This document shows positions 8,993 to 16,874 of a DNA stretch of 64,000 bases, piece by piece. The stretch comes from DATAGF01 sp963819845 (GTDB lineage: Bacteria; Actinomycetota; Thermoleophilia; Miltoncostaeales; Miltoncostaeaceae): contig CAWFXQ010000002.1 in NCBI GenBank assembly GCA_963819845.1, positions 1-64,000 of the forward strand. The letters are read 5' to 3'. How positions within the stretch are numbered: the stretch's first letter is position 1; every line of letters starts with the position of its first letter. Below the pieces are notes generated by a model. That model was not told the origin of the DNA. It did not search any database and saw nothing but the letters and a program-made list of their open reading frames with translations. A program made the position numbers and the translations under genes.

Positions 8993-10390
8993 GTGATGTG
9001 GCTGCTGGCCGTGGGTGCTCTCGACCTCGGGCTCGAGCAGTTCATGGTCCTCCCGATCCTGCCGGCGGTGCAAGAGACGCACGGGGCCTCGCTCACGACG
9101 GCCACCTGGCTGCTGACCGGTTTCCTGCTCGCAGCGGTCGTCGCGGCGCCGATAGTCGGCCGTCTGGGGGACATGTACGGAAAACGTCGCCTCCTGCTCG
9201 TCTCGCTCGGCGCGTTCGCCATCGGCTCGCTGGTCTGCGCCCTGTCCGGATCGATGACGGGGCTGATCGCCGGCCGCGTGCTGCAAGGCATGGGCGCGGC
9301 GGTGGGACCGCTGGCTATCGGGCTGGCCCGTGATCGAGCTTCCAGGGAGCGGGCGCCCGTATGGATCGGGTTGCTCGTGGCCGCGGCCGGGGCCGGCGCC
9401 GCCCTCGGCCTGCTGCTCGGCGGCGTGCTTGTCGACGCCCTATCGGTGGCTGCGGTGTTCTGGTTCTTGTTCGCGGTCGCGGTCGGCCTGTTCATTGCCA
9501 TCTTGGCATTCGTTCCGGAGACGCCCGTGCGTGAGTCGGTGCGACCCGACTGGGTAGGCGCTCTGCTGCTGGCGACTGCGCTCCTCGCCGCGCTGCTCGC
9601 GATCTCGCAGGGCAACACCTGGGGGTGGGGCTCCCCGCGATTCGTGACCCTCGTCGCCGTCTCAGCGGTCGTCTTCGTCGGATTCGTCGTCGTCGAGCGC
9701 GCGGTCTCCGCGCCACTCCTCGACATGCGGCTCATGGCCCGCCGTTCCGTATGGAGCGCGAACATCGTCGCGTTCGCAATGGGGTTCGCTCTCTTCATCG
9801 CCGGGGTCGTCGTGCCGCAGATCGCGAGGCTTCCCACTGCCTCCGGCTACGGACTCGACTTGACGTTCGCCGAGACGGGTCTTGTCCTCCTGCCGGGCGC
9901 CCTAGGGATGATCGCCGGTGGCTGGGCGAGCGGCGCGCTCATACGCACGACCGGAGCGCGGAATCTGGTCCGAGCCGGCGCGGTCGCGGCCGCCGTCGCG
10001 TACGCATGGCTCGCGCTCGACCACGGATCCGTTGGTTCGGTCGTCGCCGCAAACGTGCCGCTGGGGTTCGGCATCGGACTCGCGTTCGCCGCACTCGTGA
10101 ATCTGGTCGCGCACTCGGTCAGCGGCGGACGCACGGCCGGCTTCGTGGCGATGACCCTCGTGTGCCGCATCACCGGGTCCGCGCTCGGCGCCCAGGTCGC
10201 CGCCGCGGTGATCATCGGCGCCGGCGTCGTCGAGTCGGGCTTCCCGGCGGACCGGGGGTTCACGGGGGCGTTTGTCCTCGGGCTCATCGCCGCCATGGTC
10301 GCGCTCGCGGCAACCGTCGCGATGCCCACTCGCGCCGGCGACCCGCTCCTACGGCACGGACCGGATGACGGCAGGGTCGCTGCATCCTGA
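8993..10390 (+). CDS. MFS transporter, DHA2-like drug/metabolite exporter
   Basis: A 465-residue polytopic protein with the MFS motif A in loop 2-3 (GRLGDMYGKRRLL) and RVLQGMGAAVGPLAIGL in the TM4 region, typical of 14-TM proton-coupled exporters. Expected in the cytoplasmic membrane; substrate unknown. The GTG at 8993 is used, with ATG at 8996. A good Shine-Dalgarno (GGAGAGGA) precedes an ATG at 8905 in another frame, so the true N-terminus may be about 30 residues longer and cut off by one more indel near 8975. It follows LuxR regulator 2 in the same direction, which suggests regulation by it. Confidence 0.85.
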   Translation: MMWLLAVGALDLGLEQFMVLPILPAVQETHGASLTTATWLLTGFLLAAVVAAPIVGRLGDMYGKRRLLLVSLGAFAIGSLVCALSGSMTGLIAGRVLQGMGAAVGPLAIGLARDRASRERAPVWIGLLVAAAGAGAALGLLLGGVLVDALSVAAVFWFLFAVAVGLFIAILAFVPETPVRESVRPDWVGALLLATALLAALLAISQGNTWGWGSPRFVTLVAVSAVVFVGFVVVERAVSAPLLDMRLMARRSVWSANIVAFAMGFALFIAGVVVPQIARLPTASGYGLDLTFAETGLVLLPGALGMIAGGWASGALIRTTGARNLVRAGAVAAAVAYAWLALDHGSVGSVVAANVPLGFGIGLAFAALVNLVAHSVSGGRTAGFVAMTLVCRITGSALGAQVAAAVIIGAGVVESGFPADRGFTGAFVLGLIAAMVALAATVAMPTRAGDPLLRHGPDDGRVAAS

Positions 10391-10450
10391 TTTACCGGGA
10401 CGACGCGCGCCGTTACCGATCGGTCGAGGCTGCTGGCACTCGGCGAGCCT

Positions 10451-10470
10451 TCATACCATCGGGACGATGA
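10451..10470. promoter_or_regulatory. CATCnCC..GGGATGA element, copy 5
   Basis: TCATACCATCGGGACGATGA, followed after 21 nt on the plus strand by TAGTTC (10492-10497) and then by the carboxymuconolactone-decarboxylase-like gene at 10554. Confidence 0.4.
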
Positions 10471-10553
10471 CGGCGGCCCACCCGTGCTGTCTAGTTCGAA
10501 GGGCACGCGGACACGGAGCCGCGGAGCGCTACAGCAAGCCGCGAGGGAGGACA

Positions 10554-10910
10554 GTGGCCGAGTACAAGGAGACCCTGCGAAGGCTCGCGCTCAATGACGA
10601 GAGCTTCGTGGACTCGGTGCTCGGGATGGGGCGCGACACCGTCGAGGTCTCCCGGCTGGATCAGAAGACGCACGCCCTGGTCCGGCTGGCGGCGTCGCTG
10701 GCGAGTGACGCCGCGCCCAGCTCGTACCAGTCGCACGTCGAGAGGGCGCTGGCCGCCGGCGCCAACATCGACGAAATCGTCGGGACACTTATCGCGGTGG
10801 CTCCAACGGTCGGCCTGACACGTGTCGTCTCGGCCGCGCCCGAGCTGGCGCTGGCGCTCGGCTATGACGTCGACGCAGCACTCGAAACGCCTGAGGACGA
10901 CACCTCGTGA
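10554..10910 (+). CDS. Carboxymuconolactone decarboxylase/AhpD-like protein 1
   Basis: A 118-residue all-helical protein with the CMD-type pattern LVRLAASLAS … HVERALAAGANIDEIVGTLIAVAPTVGLTRVVSA. The start is a GTG at 10554 preceded by GGGAGG. The catalytic CxxC of AhpD and the conserved His three residues later are absent, so a peroxidase or disulfide role is unlikely; many such CMD homologues are uncharacterised. It is clearly related to the next gene at 11215-11601. The fold assignment is fairly sure, the activity is not. Confidence 0.7.
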   Translation: MAEYKETLRRLALNDESFVDSVLGMGRDTVEVSRLDQKTHALVRLAASLASDAAPSSYQSHVERALAAGANIDEIVGTLIAVAPTVGLTRVVSAAPELALALGYDVDAALETPEDDTS

Positions 10911-11214
10911 GCGCTCTCCCCGCACCGCGCATCGCTCGCCGAGTCGGACGACGCACCCTACGGCACTTGGTCGAGCACCGGACACCCCAGCCGAGTCCAG
11001 GGCGCCCAGCAGCGCCCGGGAGCAGTCCACGCCCCCCGCGCCTCCTGGGGCTGAGCCCGGCGACCGCGGCCGCGGCGGACCCCGCGCCCTGACAGGCGGG
11101 CAGCCAGCCCGTAGCGTCCACCCTTCACCGGACCCGACTCGACCGTCCGGGGCGGATCATCCCCATGCGGACGATGCGGTGGGACCCGTCTGGCGAGACC
11201 ATGCGCGCGGAACC
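10911..11214. other. 304-bp convergent intergenic region
   Basis: Lies between the 3' ends of the two CMD-like genes. Open frames here are Pro/Arg-rich shadows with no start signals; I see no gene, and no clear terminator hairpin. Confidence 0.4.
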
Positions 11215-11601
11215 TCAGGGCAGGTCGCCCGGCGGGGCGGCGGGGCGCCACCGGCCGGGCGGCTCGTCCCCATCGAGCTCGAGGGCGTGCAGAAGCTCGC
11301 GGCTCGCGGCGATCAGCCGGGTGGTCCCGACCAACGGCGCCACCGCGATCATCGCGCCGAGCAGTCGCTCGGCGCCGACCCCCATCTCGCTCGCGACGCC
11401 GACCAGCGTGCGGAACTCCGCCTCGGGGGCGGAGAGAGCGACGAGGGCGGCGAGCCTGACGAGGACGTAGGGACATGGGTCCAGGTCAGATTCCTCGAGG
11501 TTCTCGCTCTGTCTGCCGAGCAGCCCCTCGATGACGGACCGCTCGCCCGTCGCGAGCCCGCGAATCGTCGCGACGGTCTCCGGGTCCGTCTCGGAAGGCA
11601 T
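11215..11601 (-). CDS. Carboxymuconolactone decarboxylase/AhpD-like protein 2
   Basis: A 128-residue paralogue of the preceding gene: LVRLAALVALSAPEAEF … GAMIAVAPLVGTTRLIAASREL aligns without large gaps to protein 1. The ATG at 11601 has a good Shine-Dalgarno (GGGGAGG); an in-frame GTG at 11748 would add a low-complexity Arg-rich stretch and is less likely. There is no AhpD-type CxxC. A TCACCCGGGTGA palindrome lies upstream at 11791-11802, 38 nt before CAGCGT. Convergent with protein 1, so probably an inverted duplication. Function unknown. Confidence 0.7.
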   Translation of the reverse strand: MPSETDPETVATIRGLATGERSVIEGLLGRQSENLEESDLDPCPYVLVRLAALVALSAPEAEFRTLVGVASEMGVGAERLLGAMIAVAPLVGTTRLIAASRELLHALELDGDEPPGRWRPAAPPGDLP

Positions 11602-11790
11602 CAGGCCTCCCCGCGTCGACTCGGCCCGGGCCGCGGACGCGGCGGCGAACGGCTGGGCCTGCGTGCCGCGTCGCCTTGGGATGCGCGCCGGTCGCTCACG
11701 ACGGCCGCCGGACGACCGCGGCTCCCCGGACGATGTCCACGGCGGCACGCTGACAGCGGCCCGGGCGGCGGGCGCCCCCCGGCCGGGATG

Positions 11791-11802
11791 TCACCCGGGT
11801 GA
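11791..11802. promoter_or_regulatory. TCACCCGGGTGA palindrome, copy 1
   Basis: Perfect 12-bp palindrome. On the minus strand exactly 38 nt separate it from CAGCGT (11752-11747), a weak -10-like hexamer, upstream of the CMD-like gene at 11601. Confidence 0.5.
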
Positions 11803-11869
11803 CTCGGACCATGGGCGCGCCGTGCGGCCGCGCGCGCCACGGCGGCGACTGACCGAGCCTCGACCGGCG

Positions 11870-14746
11870 TCAGCCTTCCAGCAGGCCGAGGATCCGAGCG
11901 CGCTCGACCGCGCCGGTTCGGCTCGTGACGCCGAGCTTGCGATAGATCCGCGCCACGTGTGTCTTGACGGTGTTGCGGGAGACGAAGGTGGCGACCGCGA
12001 TCTCGCGCAGAGACCTGGCCGACGCGAGCATCCTGAGCACCTTCGTCTCGGCGTCGCTCAGCCGGGCGGCGGCGGGCTGGATCTCGTCGTGTTGGCCGGC
12101 CGCGGGGGGCGCGTCGAGCGCCGCTTCCTCGTCGGCCACGTCCCGGGCCAGCGCGGTGTCGCACGGCCACCGCGCGAGGATGGCGTGGCACCGCGCCAGG
12201 TGCGCCAGCGCGTCCTCGTCCTTCCCGAGCAGGCGATGCGCGCGGGCCGACAGCAGGCTGACCATGATGCCAAGCCAGGGCCAGCCCTCGGAGCGGTCGA
12301 GCAAGCGGGCCGCCGCCTTGAGCTGCGCGACGGCGCCGACCCCGTCGCCGCCCTCGGCGAGGAGGGCGGCCATCGTCGCGAAGGCCAGCGCCGACGAGGT
12401 CGTGTCGCGAAGGCCAGCATCGGCGATCACGGAGATGGCCAGCGACGCGCTGGAGGTCGCCGCCTCGCGCCTCCCGGTGCGGAGATCCCGGTACGCGAGC
12501 AGGGCGAGCACGAGCTGCTCCGGGGCGCCGTGGCAGAGCGGGACGATCATCTGCGCCTCGCGCAGCGGTTCGGCGGCATCGTCCCATTCCCCCCCGACGA
12601 GGAGCGCGGCGCCGAGGAGCGCGCACGACATCGCGCGCAGCGGGCTGTCCGCCGGCTCCGCGGAGTGGAACGAGCGAGCGTCGGCCCGCATCTCGTCGGC
12701 GCCGCCGCGGCCGAAGGCCGCACGCCATCCGGCCAGCGCGGAGTCCAGTGACGAGAAGCCCGTCGGCGCGGCCGACTCCCGCGCGTCCGCGATGGCGGCG
12801 ATGGTCATGAACCGGTCGGCGTCGCCGGCGCCCTCCATGCCGTCGTGCCAGGCGATGGCGACGGCGAGGCTGGGGTCCGCCATCGCATCCTGCGCCGAGA
12901 ACGCCGCCCGCCAGCGCAGCAGCGTGCTCCGGCGCCCCGTGCCGTCGAGGCGGAAGAGATGGCTCGCGAAGATCTTCCCCGCCGCGAGCGCATCACCCGC
13001 GTCGAGGGCATGGGCGAAGGCCTCGTCGGGCATCCCGTGCTCCATGTGCCACCGGGAGGCCAGGAGGTGCAGCGCCGGCTCGATGGCGGACGTCGCTCGG
13101 CTCAGCTGCGCCAGCAGGAGCTCCCGAAGGAGCGGGTGGACCCGCACCCAGTCGCCGCGGGAATCCAGCGGGACGGCGGGGAGGCCGGCGTCCGGAAGGT
13201 GGCGGAGGTCCTCGCCCGCGGCCTGGTCGCCGGTCATGAGGATCGCGAGCGACGGCGAGACGCGCTCGAGGATCGCGGTGCGGAGCAGCATCTCGCGCGT
13301 GCGGCGGGGCTGCCCCTCGAGAACCTCCCTCGCCAGATATTCGGCGATGGGCGCGCTGGCGCCGGAGAGTCCTGCCGCGCCGCGGGCGGCGCCCTCGCGC
13401 GAGCGAAGGATCAGCGCGGCGAGATGTACCGCGGCGGGCCAGCCCTCGGTGCGCGCCGCGACGCGATCGAGGTCGGCCTCGGCGAGGTGAACGCCCATCG
13501 ACCCAAGGGCCGCGGCCAGCTCGCGTCGTGTCATCGCGAGCTCGGACGCGTCGAGATCCGTCGCCACGCCCGTCGCCCTGAGGGAGGCGACGGGGCCGCC
13601 GAGCGGCCGGCGGCCGGCCAGGGCGAGCGTCGCTCCCGCCGGGACCGACGTCGCGAGCTCGGCCAGCAGATCGAGCGATTCCGTGTCGGCGAGGGCCTCG
13701 ACCCCGTCGAGGACCAAGAGGAACGGGACCGCCCCCTCGACGCCGTCGAGGAGCCGTCGCACCGACTCGGGGGCGACGTCGCGGCCGGGGACGGCGAGGT
13801 CGGAGGCGAGGCGGTCGTCGAACGACCCGACCCGGGCGAGCGCGAAGTGGACCGCGCGCACGAGCTGCCCGGGCTCGCACGAGCCCTCCAGCGACAGCCA
13901 CCGGACCGCCCGAGGGTCGCAGGCCGCCCACTGTGCCAGCAGGGTGGTCTTCCCGTAGCCCGCGGGAGCCGTGAGGATCACCGCGGGCTCGGTGGCCTCC
14001 GCGATCCGGCGCAGCAGTCGCTGACGCGGGACCGTCGTGGGACGAAGGGCCGGCGCGGCGACGCGCGCTCGGAACGGACCGTCGATCGCGGGCGCGGCCG
14101 AGCGGCGCCCTCTCGCCGCCGTCCGGGCGCCGACCCGGTCGTGCCGGGCGGTGATCGGGCCGGCGCCCCCGCCGACGCTCCTCAACGCGGGACGCCGGCC
14201 CTCGAGGCCGATCGGCGCGCTCGTTGCGGCCCCGCTCCTCACGTCCACCCCCCTCGGCGGGGACCCCTCCCCGGCAGCTCGCTCTCCCCCATCCAAGACA
14301 CGCGCGCGCCGAGGCACATCCTCCCAAGGGGATGAAGCGCCAGGACGTCTCAGTCCCGCGAAGGGCCCGAGGAGCGCGGAGCGCTGCTCAGGCCCGGCCG
14401 CCACCTCCAAGGCTTCGCCCTCCGCCACCGACAGCGTCGCGATCGTGAAGCCGTCACCGAGGCGGTGCAGCTTCTTCCGTTCCTCGGGATCGGGACTCCG
14501 CAGCGTCACCCCGATCACCTGGTCGAGGTCCTCGTTCCACGCGGCAGGGCTGCCCCGGAAGGCGAAGACGTCCGAGACCCAGATCGCGTGACCCCGGGTC
14601 CACCGCTTCTTCCCCGGCCGCAGGACGCGCACCGGGATGTCTCCATACCGCTTCCGCAGCCGCCGGTTGTTGAAGACCACGACCAATATGCCGATCGCGC
14701 AGATCCACAGCGGAACCCCGAGGGCCACGAGGATTGCCCAGATCAT
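11870..14746 (-). CDS. DUF2550-like membrane domain joined in frame to LAL-type LuxR regulator 3
   Basis: The open frame encodes two normally separate proteins. Residues 1 to about 125 (start ATG 14746) form a single TM helix (LVALGVPLWICAIGILVVVF) followed by a basic globular part similar to actinobacterial DUF2550 proteins. After a low-complexity linker comes a complete LAL regulator with P-loop APAGYGKTTLL, EGWPAAVHLAALIL and a LuxR helix-turn-helix (LSDAETKVLRML … SRNTVKTHVARIYRKLGV). The linker contains a CATCnCC-type element (14317-14340) and a possible GTG start near 14260 after a G-rich stretch, and another frame has a TGA at 14350-14352, so two genes fused by an indel is a serious alternative. 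An in-frame start at 14872 is less likely. Confidence 0.65.
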   Translation of the reverse strand: MIWAILVALGVPLWICAIGILVVVFNNRRLRKRYGDIPVRVLRPGKKRWTRGHAIWVSDVFAFRGSPAAWNEDLDQVIGVTLRSPDPEERKKLHRLGDGFTIATLSVAEGEALEVAAGPEQRSALLGPFAGLRRPGASSPWEDVPRRARVLDGGERAAGEGSPPRGVDVRSGAATSAPIGLEGRRPALRSVGGGAGPITARHDRVGARTAARGRRSAAPAIDGPFRARVAAPALRPTTVPRQRLLRRIAEATEPAVILTAPAGYGKTTLLAQWAACDPRAVRWLSLEGSCEPGQLVRAVHFALARVGSFDDRLASDLAVPGRDVAPESVRRLLDGVEGAVPFLLVLDGVEALADTESLDLLAELATSVPAGATLALAGRRPLGGPVASLRATGVATDLDASELAMTRRELAAALGSMGVHLAEADLDRVAARTEGWPAAVHLAALILRSREGAARGAAGLSGASAPIAEYLAREVLEGQPRRTREMLLRTAILERVSPSLAILMTGDQAAGEDLRHLPDAGLPAVPLDSRGDWVRVHPLLRELLLAQLSRATSAIEPALHLLASRWHMEHGMPDEAFAHALDAGDALAAGKIFASHLFRLDGTGRRSTLLRWRAAFSAQDAMADPSLAVAIAWHDGMEGAGDADRFMTIAAIADARESAAPTGFSSLDSALAGWRAAFGRGGADEMRADARSFHSAEPADSPLRAMSCALLGAALLVGGEWDDAAEPLREAQMIVPLCHGAPEQLVLALLAYRDLRTGRREAATSSASLAISVIADAGLRDTTSSALAFATMAALLAEGGDGVGAVAQLKAAARLLDRSEGWPWLGIMVSLLSARAHRLLGKDEDALAHLARCHAILARWPCDTALARDVADEEAALDAPPAAGQHDEIQPAAARLSDAETKVLRMLASARSLREIAVATFVSRNTVKTHVARIYRKLGVTSRTGAVERARILGLLEG
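14317..14340. promoter_or_regulatory. CATCnCC..GGGATGA element, copy 6
   Basis: CATCCTCCCAAGGGGATGAA followed by GCGC. It lies inside the apparent coding region, in the low-complexity linker between the DUF2550-like and LuxR parts, where a promoter for the LuxR part would be expected. Confidence 0.4.
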
Positions 14747-14804
14747 CGTCCACGTCCGTGGGGTTTCATTCTCGCGCCCTTTCGCTGAGCGGTCGGCGCT
14801 GCTC

Positions 14805-14816
14805 TCACCCGGGTGA
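14805..14816. promoter_or_regulatory. TCACCCGGGTGA palindrome, copy 2
   Basis: Perfect 12-bp palindrome 58 bp upstream of the ATG at 14746 on the minus strand. Unlike the other three copies, no TAGnnT hexamer is seen at the 38-nt position. Confidence 0.45.
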
Positions 14817-14976
14817 TTCGGGCTCGCAGACGGTGCGCGGGCGAGCGCGCACGCCACACTCGACCGAGTCACCGGGCCGGTGCGACCTGCTCATGAGGGC
14901 GGCCGTACCCGCGTCGATCTCTCGAGGTGATGCTCGACCAGTAGTCACGCGAAGCGGAAGAGAGGAGCGTGAGGAC

Positions 14977-15204
14977 ATGACGCCACAGGACACGGAGAGG
15001 CAACCGACGCGCGGGGCGCGGCTCGGCCCAGGCCGCCCGGGGCCGGGGCCCGGAGGCCCAGGCCGCCCGGGGCCGGGGCCCGGAGGCCCAGGCCGCCCGG
15101 GGCCGGGGCCCGGAGGCCCAGGCCGCCCGGGGCCGGGGCCCGGAGGCCCAGGCCGCCCGGGGCCGGGGCCCGGAGGCCCACGCCGCCCGGGGCCGGGGAG
15201 GTAA
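14977..15204 (+). CDS. Short Pro/Gly-rich tandem-repeat protein
   Basis: ATG at 14977 preceded by AGAGGAG. The product is 75 residues: an 18-residue polar N-terminus, then a decapeptide GPGGPGRPGP repeated about six times to the stop. Codons inside the repeat are fixed, as the DNA repeat is almost perfect. The opposite strand is open as well, so coding status is uncertain, but the good ribosome binding site and the stop placed directly at the end of the repeat favour a real gene. No family recognised; proline- and glycine-rich repeats of this kind are usually disordered. Confidence 0.45.
   Translation: MTPQDTERQPTRGARLGPGRPGPGPGGPGRPGPGPGGPGRPGPGPGGPGRPGPGPGGPGRPGPGPGGPRRPGPGR
15025..15201. 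repeat. 30-bp direct tandem repeat, about six copies
   Basis: Unit beginning GGCCCAGGCCGCCCGGGGCC, repeated head to tail from 15025, 15055, 15085, 15115, 15145 and 15175. The first five units are identical; the last has one substitution (GGCCCAC) and is cut short by the stop codon. There are no spacers. Confidence 0.95.
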
Positions 15205-15340
15205 TCGAAACGAGCTTGCGGGAGTCGCCGCGCCGGACAGACCGCAGGGGAGGACGCCGGGCAGAGCTGATCCACCGTCCCCGGCGCCGCCCTCTCAGTC
15301 CTCCACAGGCGGCTCCCTCGGCTCGATCTCGGGCCGAGCC

Positions 15341-15625
15341 TCAGATGCCGAGGATCTGCTGCTTCTTGGCTGCGAACTCCTCCTCCGTCAGGATCCCCTG
15401 CTCCTTCAGCGCGGCGAGCTGCTGCAGCTGGTCGATCTCGGTGGCCTGCGGGTCGGCAGGCTGAGCCGGCTGCGCCTCGGCCGGCGAAGGCGGCGGCTCC
15501 GCCTCGTACGGCTGGTCCTGCTCCGCCCACCGCTCGGATTGCCGGCGCGACACGCGGTTGCTCGCCGCCGTCGCGGTGCCGGCCACGACAGCCGTCCGGG
15601 CCATCGCGCGAACGAGTCCTGGCAT
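15341..15625 (-). CDS. SHOCT-domain protein
   Basis: A 94-residue protein with a basic N-terminus, a Pro/Glu/Ala-rich linker and a C-terminal SHOCT domain (LAALKEQGILTEEEFAAKKQQIL), a short helical module typically found at the ends of actinobacterial proteins and thought to act in oligomerisation. ATG at 15625 follows AGGAGGAG. It lies 15 bp downstream of the DUF6325 gene and must be cotranscribed with it; this pairing is common in Actinomycetota. No enzymatic role is expected. Confidence 0.85.
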   Translation of the reverse strand: MPGLVRAMARTAVVAGTATAASNRVSRRQSERWAEQDQPYEAEPPPSPAEAQPAQPADPQATEIDQLQQLAALKEQGILTEEEFAAKKQQILGI

Positions 15626-15640
15626 CGATCTCCTCCTATC

Positions 15641-16087
15641 TCAAGCCGCGTCGAGCTGCTCGATCGCGTCGATCAGCTCGGCGGCTGGAATCCGCTGGCT
15701 GGCGAGGAGCTGCCCGCCGTTCCGGCGGACCGCTGCGACAAACGGCGCGGCCCAGCGGTTCTCGAACATCAGCAGGGCCGCGGCCTCGCCTGGCTCCATC
15801 GCCTCCGCCGCTGACGCCGCATCCTCCTCGCCGAGCAACCCCGAGCTCACGCCGTCGAAGGTGACGAAGTCGCCCACCGCATCCGCGTCGAGGTCGCGGG
15901 CGGCGAACCACGAGTGGCCGCCGTCCTCGTGCTTGAGGATAAACAGCAGGTCGAGTACGCGGACGATTTTCCGCTCGACCAGGTCGAGCAAGATGCCGGC
16001 CGCCTCGCCGGTCATCGGTGAGCCCTTGGGGTACCCGATCAGGAGCACGTCGATCGGGCTGATCTCGTCCTTCGCGTCGGTGCCCAC
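15641..16087 (-). CDS. DUF6325 family protein
   Basis: A 148-residue acidic protein with the pattern DVLLIGYPKG … VRVLDLLFILK, then GLLGEEDAASAAEAMEPGEAAALLMFENRWAAPFVAAVRR and IPAAELIDAIEQLD at the end, which I recognise as the DUF6325 layout. Start GTG at 16087 after a G-rich Shine-Dalgarno. Upstream lies the palindrome at 16188-16199, 38 nt before TAGGCT on the minus strand. It heads an operon with the SHOCT gene. Family members are linked to stress or envelope contexts by neighbourhood only; the function is unknown. Confidence 0.8.
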   Translation of the reverse strand: MGTDAKDEISPIDVLLIGYPKGSPMTGEAAGILLDLVERKIVRVLDLLFILKHEDGGHSWFAARDLDADAVGDFVTFDGVSSGLLGEEDAASAAEAMEPGEAAALLMFENRWAAPFVAAVRRNGGQLLASQRIPAAELIDAIEQLDAA

Positions 16088-16187
16088 GGCTCCCCCCTGT
16101 CATGTGGCCGGTGATGATGTCCAGACCGCGACTCTTGGGGCCGAGCCTAGGTCCAGATCGAGTCGGGAATGCGGACGCGGCTCACGA

Positions 16188-16199
16188 TCACCCGGGTGA
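16188..16199. promoter_or_regulatory. TCACCCGGGTGA palindrome, copy 3
   Basis: Perfect 12-bp palindrome; exactly 38 nt downstream on the minus strand is TAGGCT (16149-16144), the likely -10 of the DUF6325-SHOCT operon. Confidence 0.6.
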
Positions 16200-16249
16200 C
16201 TGTGAGCGTCGCCCCGGTGTCGTCGCGTTCGCGGCGGAGGTCCGCTCCC

Positions 16250-16699
16250 TCACTGGGTCTGGGAGTTCGATGAGCTCGTGCTCGTCTGGCAGCCGAGGCC
16301 GTTGAAGGCCTCGTTCCAAGTCTGAGCTACGGCCTGGACCTCCGGCTGGAGGGTGCTCACGGCGTCGGCGACGGGAACGTCGTCGGGGACGTCGTCGGCG
16401 GCCGCCTCGAGATCGTTGACGGCGGATTCGAGCGCCGCCGTGTCGGCGTCGCTGACGTCCTCGGCGTCCTCGCGGACGGTGTTCCCGGCCTTCTCGATCT
16501 CCTGGACGGCGGCCTCGTAGTCGTCCTGGGACGCGGTCGCGGGATCGAGCCCCTGCAGGTTGACGACTGACGATGAGAACGACGTGAGGCTCGCGCAGAG
16601 GTTGTCCTCCGCGGCCGCCTGGGACTCGTCGTCGTCGCAGCCCACAAGACCGGCGACCCCCACGAGCACGATCGCCCCGAGCGCCATGGCGCGTCTCAT
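16250..16699 (-). CDS. Small secreted lipoprotein
   Basis: A 149-residue protein with a lipoprotein signal peptide (MRRAMALGAIVLVGVAGLVG then Cys21, lipobox LVGC) followed by a Ser/Ala/Asp-rich, mostly helical acidic domain and a Ser/Thr tail. Start ATG at 16699 is preceded by GAGGAG. Expected to be anchored on the outer face of the cytoplasmic membrane. Palindrome copy 4 and a TAGCGT hexamer lie upstream, so it probably shares control with the DUF6325 operon. No domain recognised. Confidence 0.8.
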   Translation of the reverse strand: MRRAMALGAIVLVGVAGLVGCDDDESQAAAEDNLCASLTSFSSSVVNLQGLDPATASQDDYEAAVQEIEKAGNTVREDAEDVSDADTAALESAVNDLEAAADDVPDDVPVADAVSTLQPEVQAVAQTWNEAFNGLGCQTSTSSSNSQTQ

Positions 16700-16803
16700 T
16701 GTTGACTCCTCTTCGTGCCTTGGCCGCGAGCCGGAACGCGCCGACTCGCACGGTCCTCGACGCTAGACGGTGAGCCCTTCCGATCACGTGTCACGGTCGC
16801 GCT

Positions 16804-16815
16804 TCACCCGGGTGA
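16804..16815. promoter_or_regulatory. TCACCCGGGTGA palindrome, copy 4
   Basis: Perfect 12-bp palindrome; exactly 38 nt downstream on the minus strand is TAGCGT (16765-16760), the likely -10 of the lipoprotein gene. Confidence 0.6.
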
Positions 16816-16874
16816 TCGCGCGGCCCTGCCGCTCGGGCTTCGGACTCAACCGGGAGCAGTGCGCCTGCCGACGA

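Noticed and set aside
8905..9333. Open frame from ATG 8905 with a good Shine-Dalgarno
   Set aside because: After about 25 residues it runs out of frame across the MFS gene; at most it is the displaced N-terminus of that transporter.
15025..15201. Possible CRISPR array
   Set aside because: The 30-bp units are directly adjacent with no spacers, and no cas gene is present.
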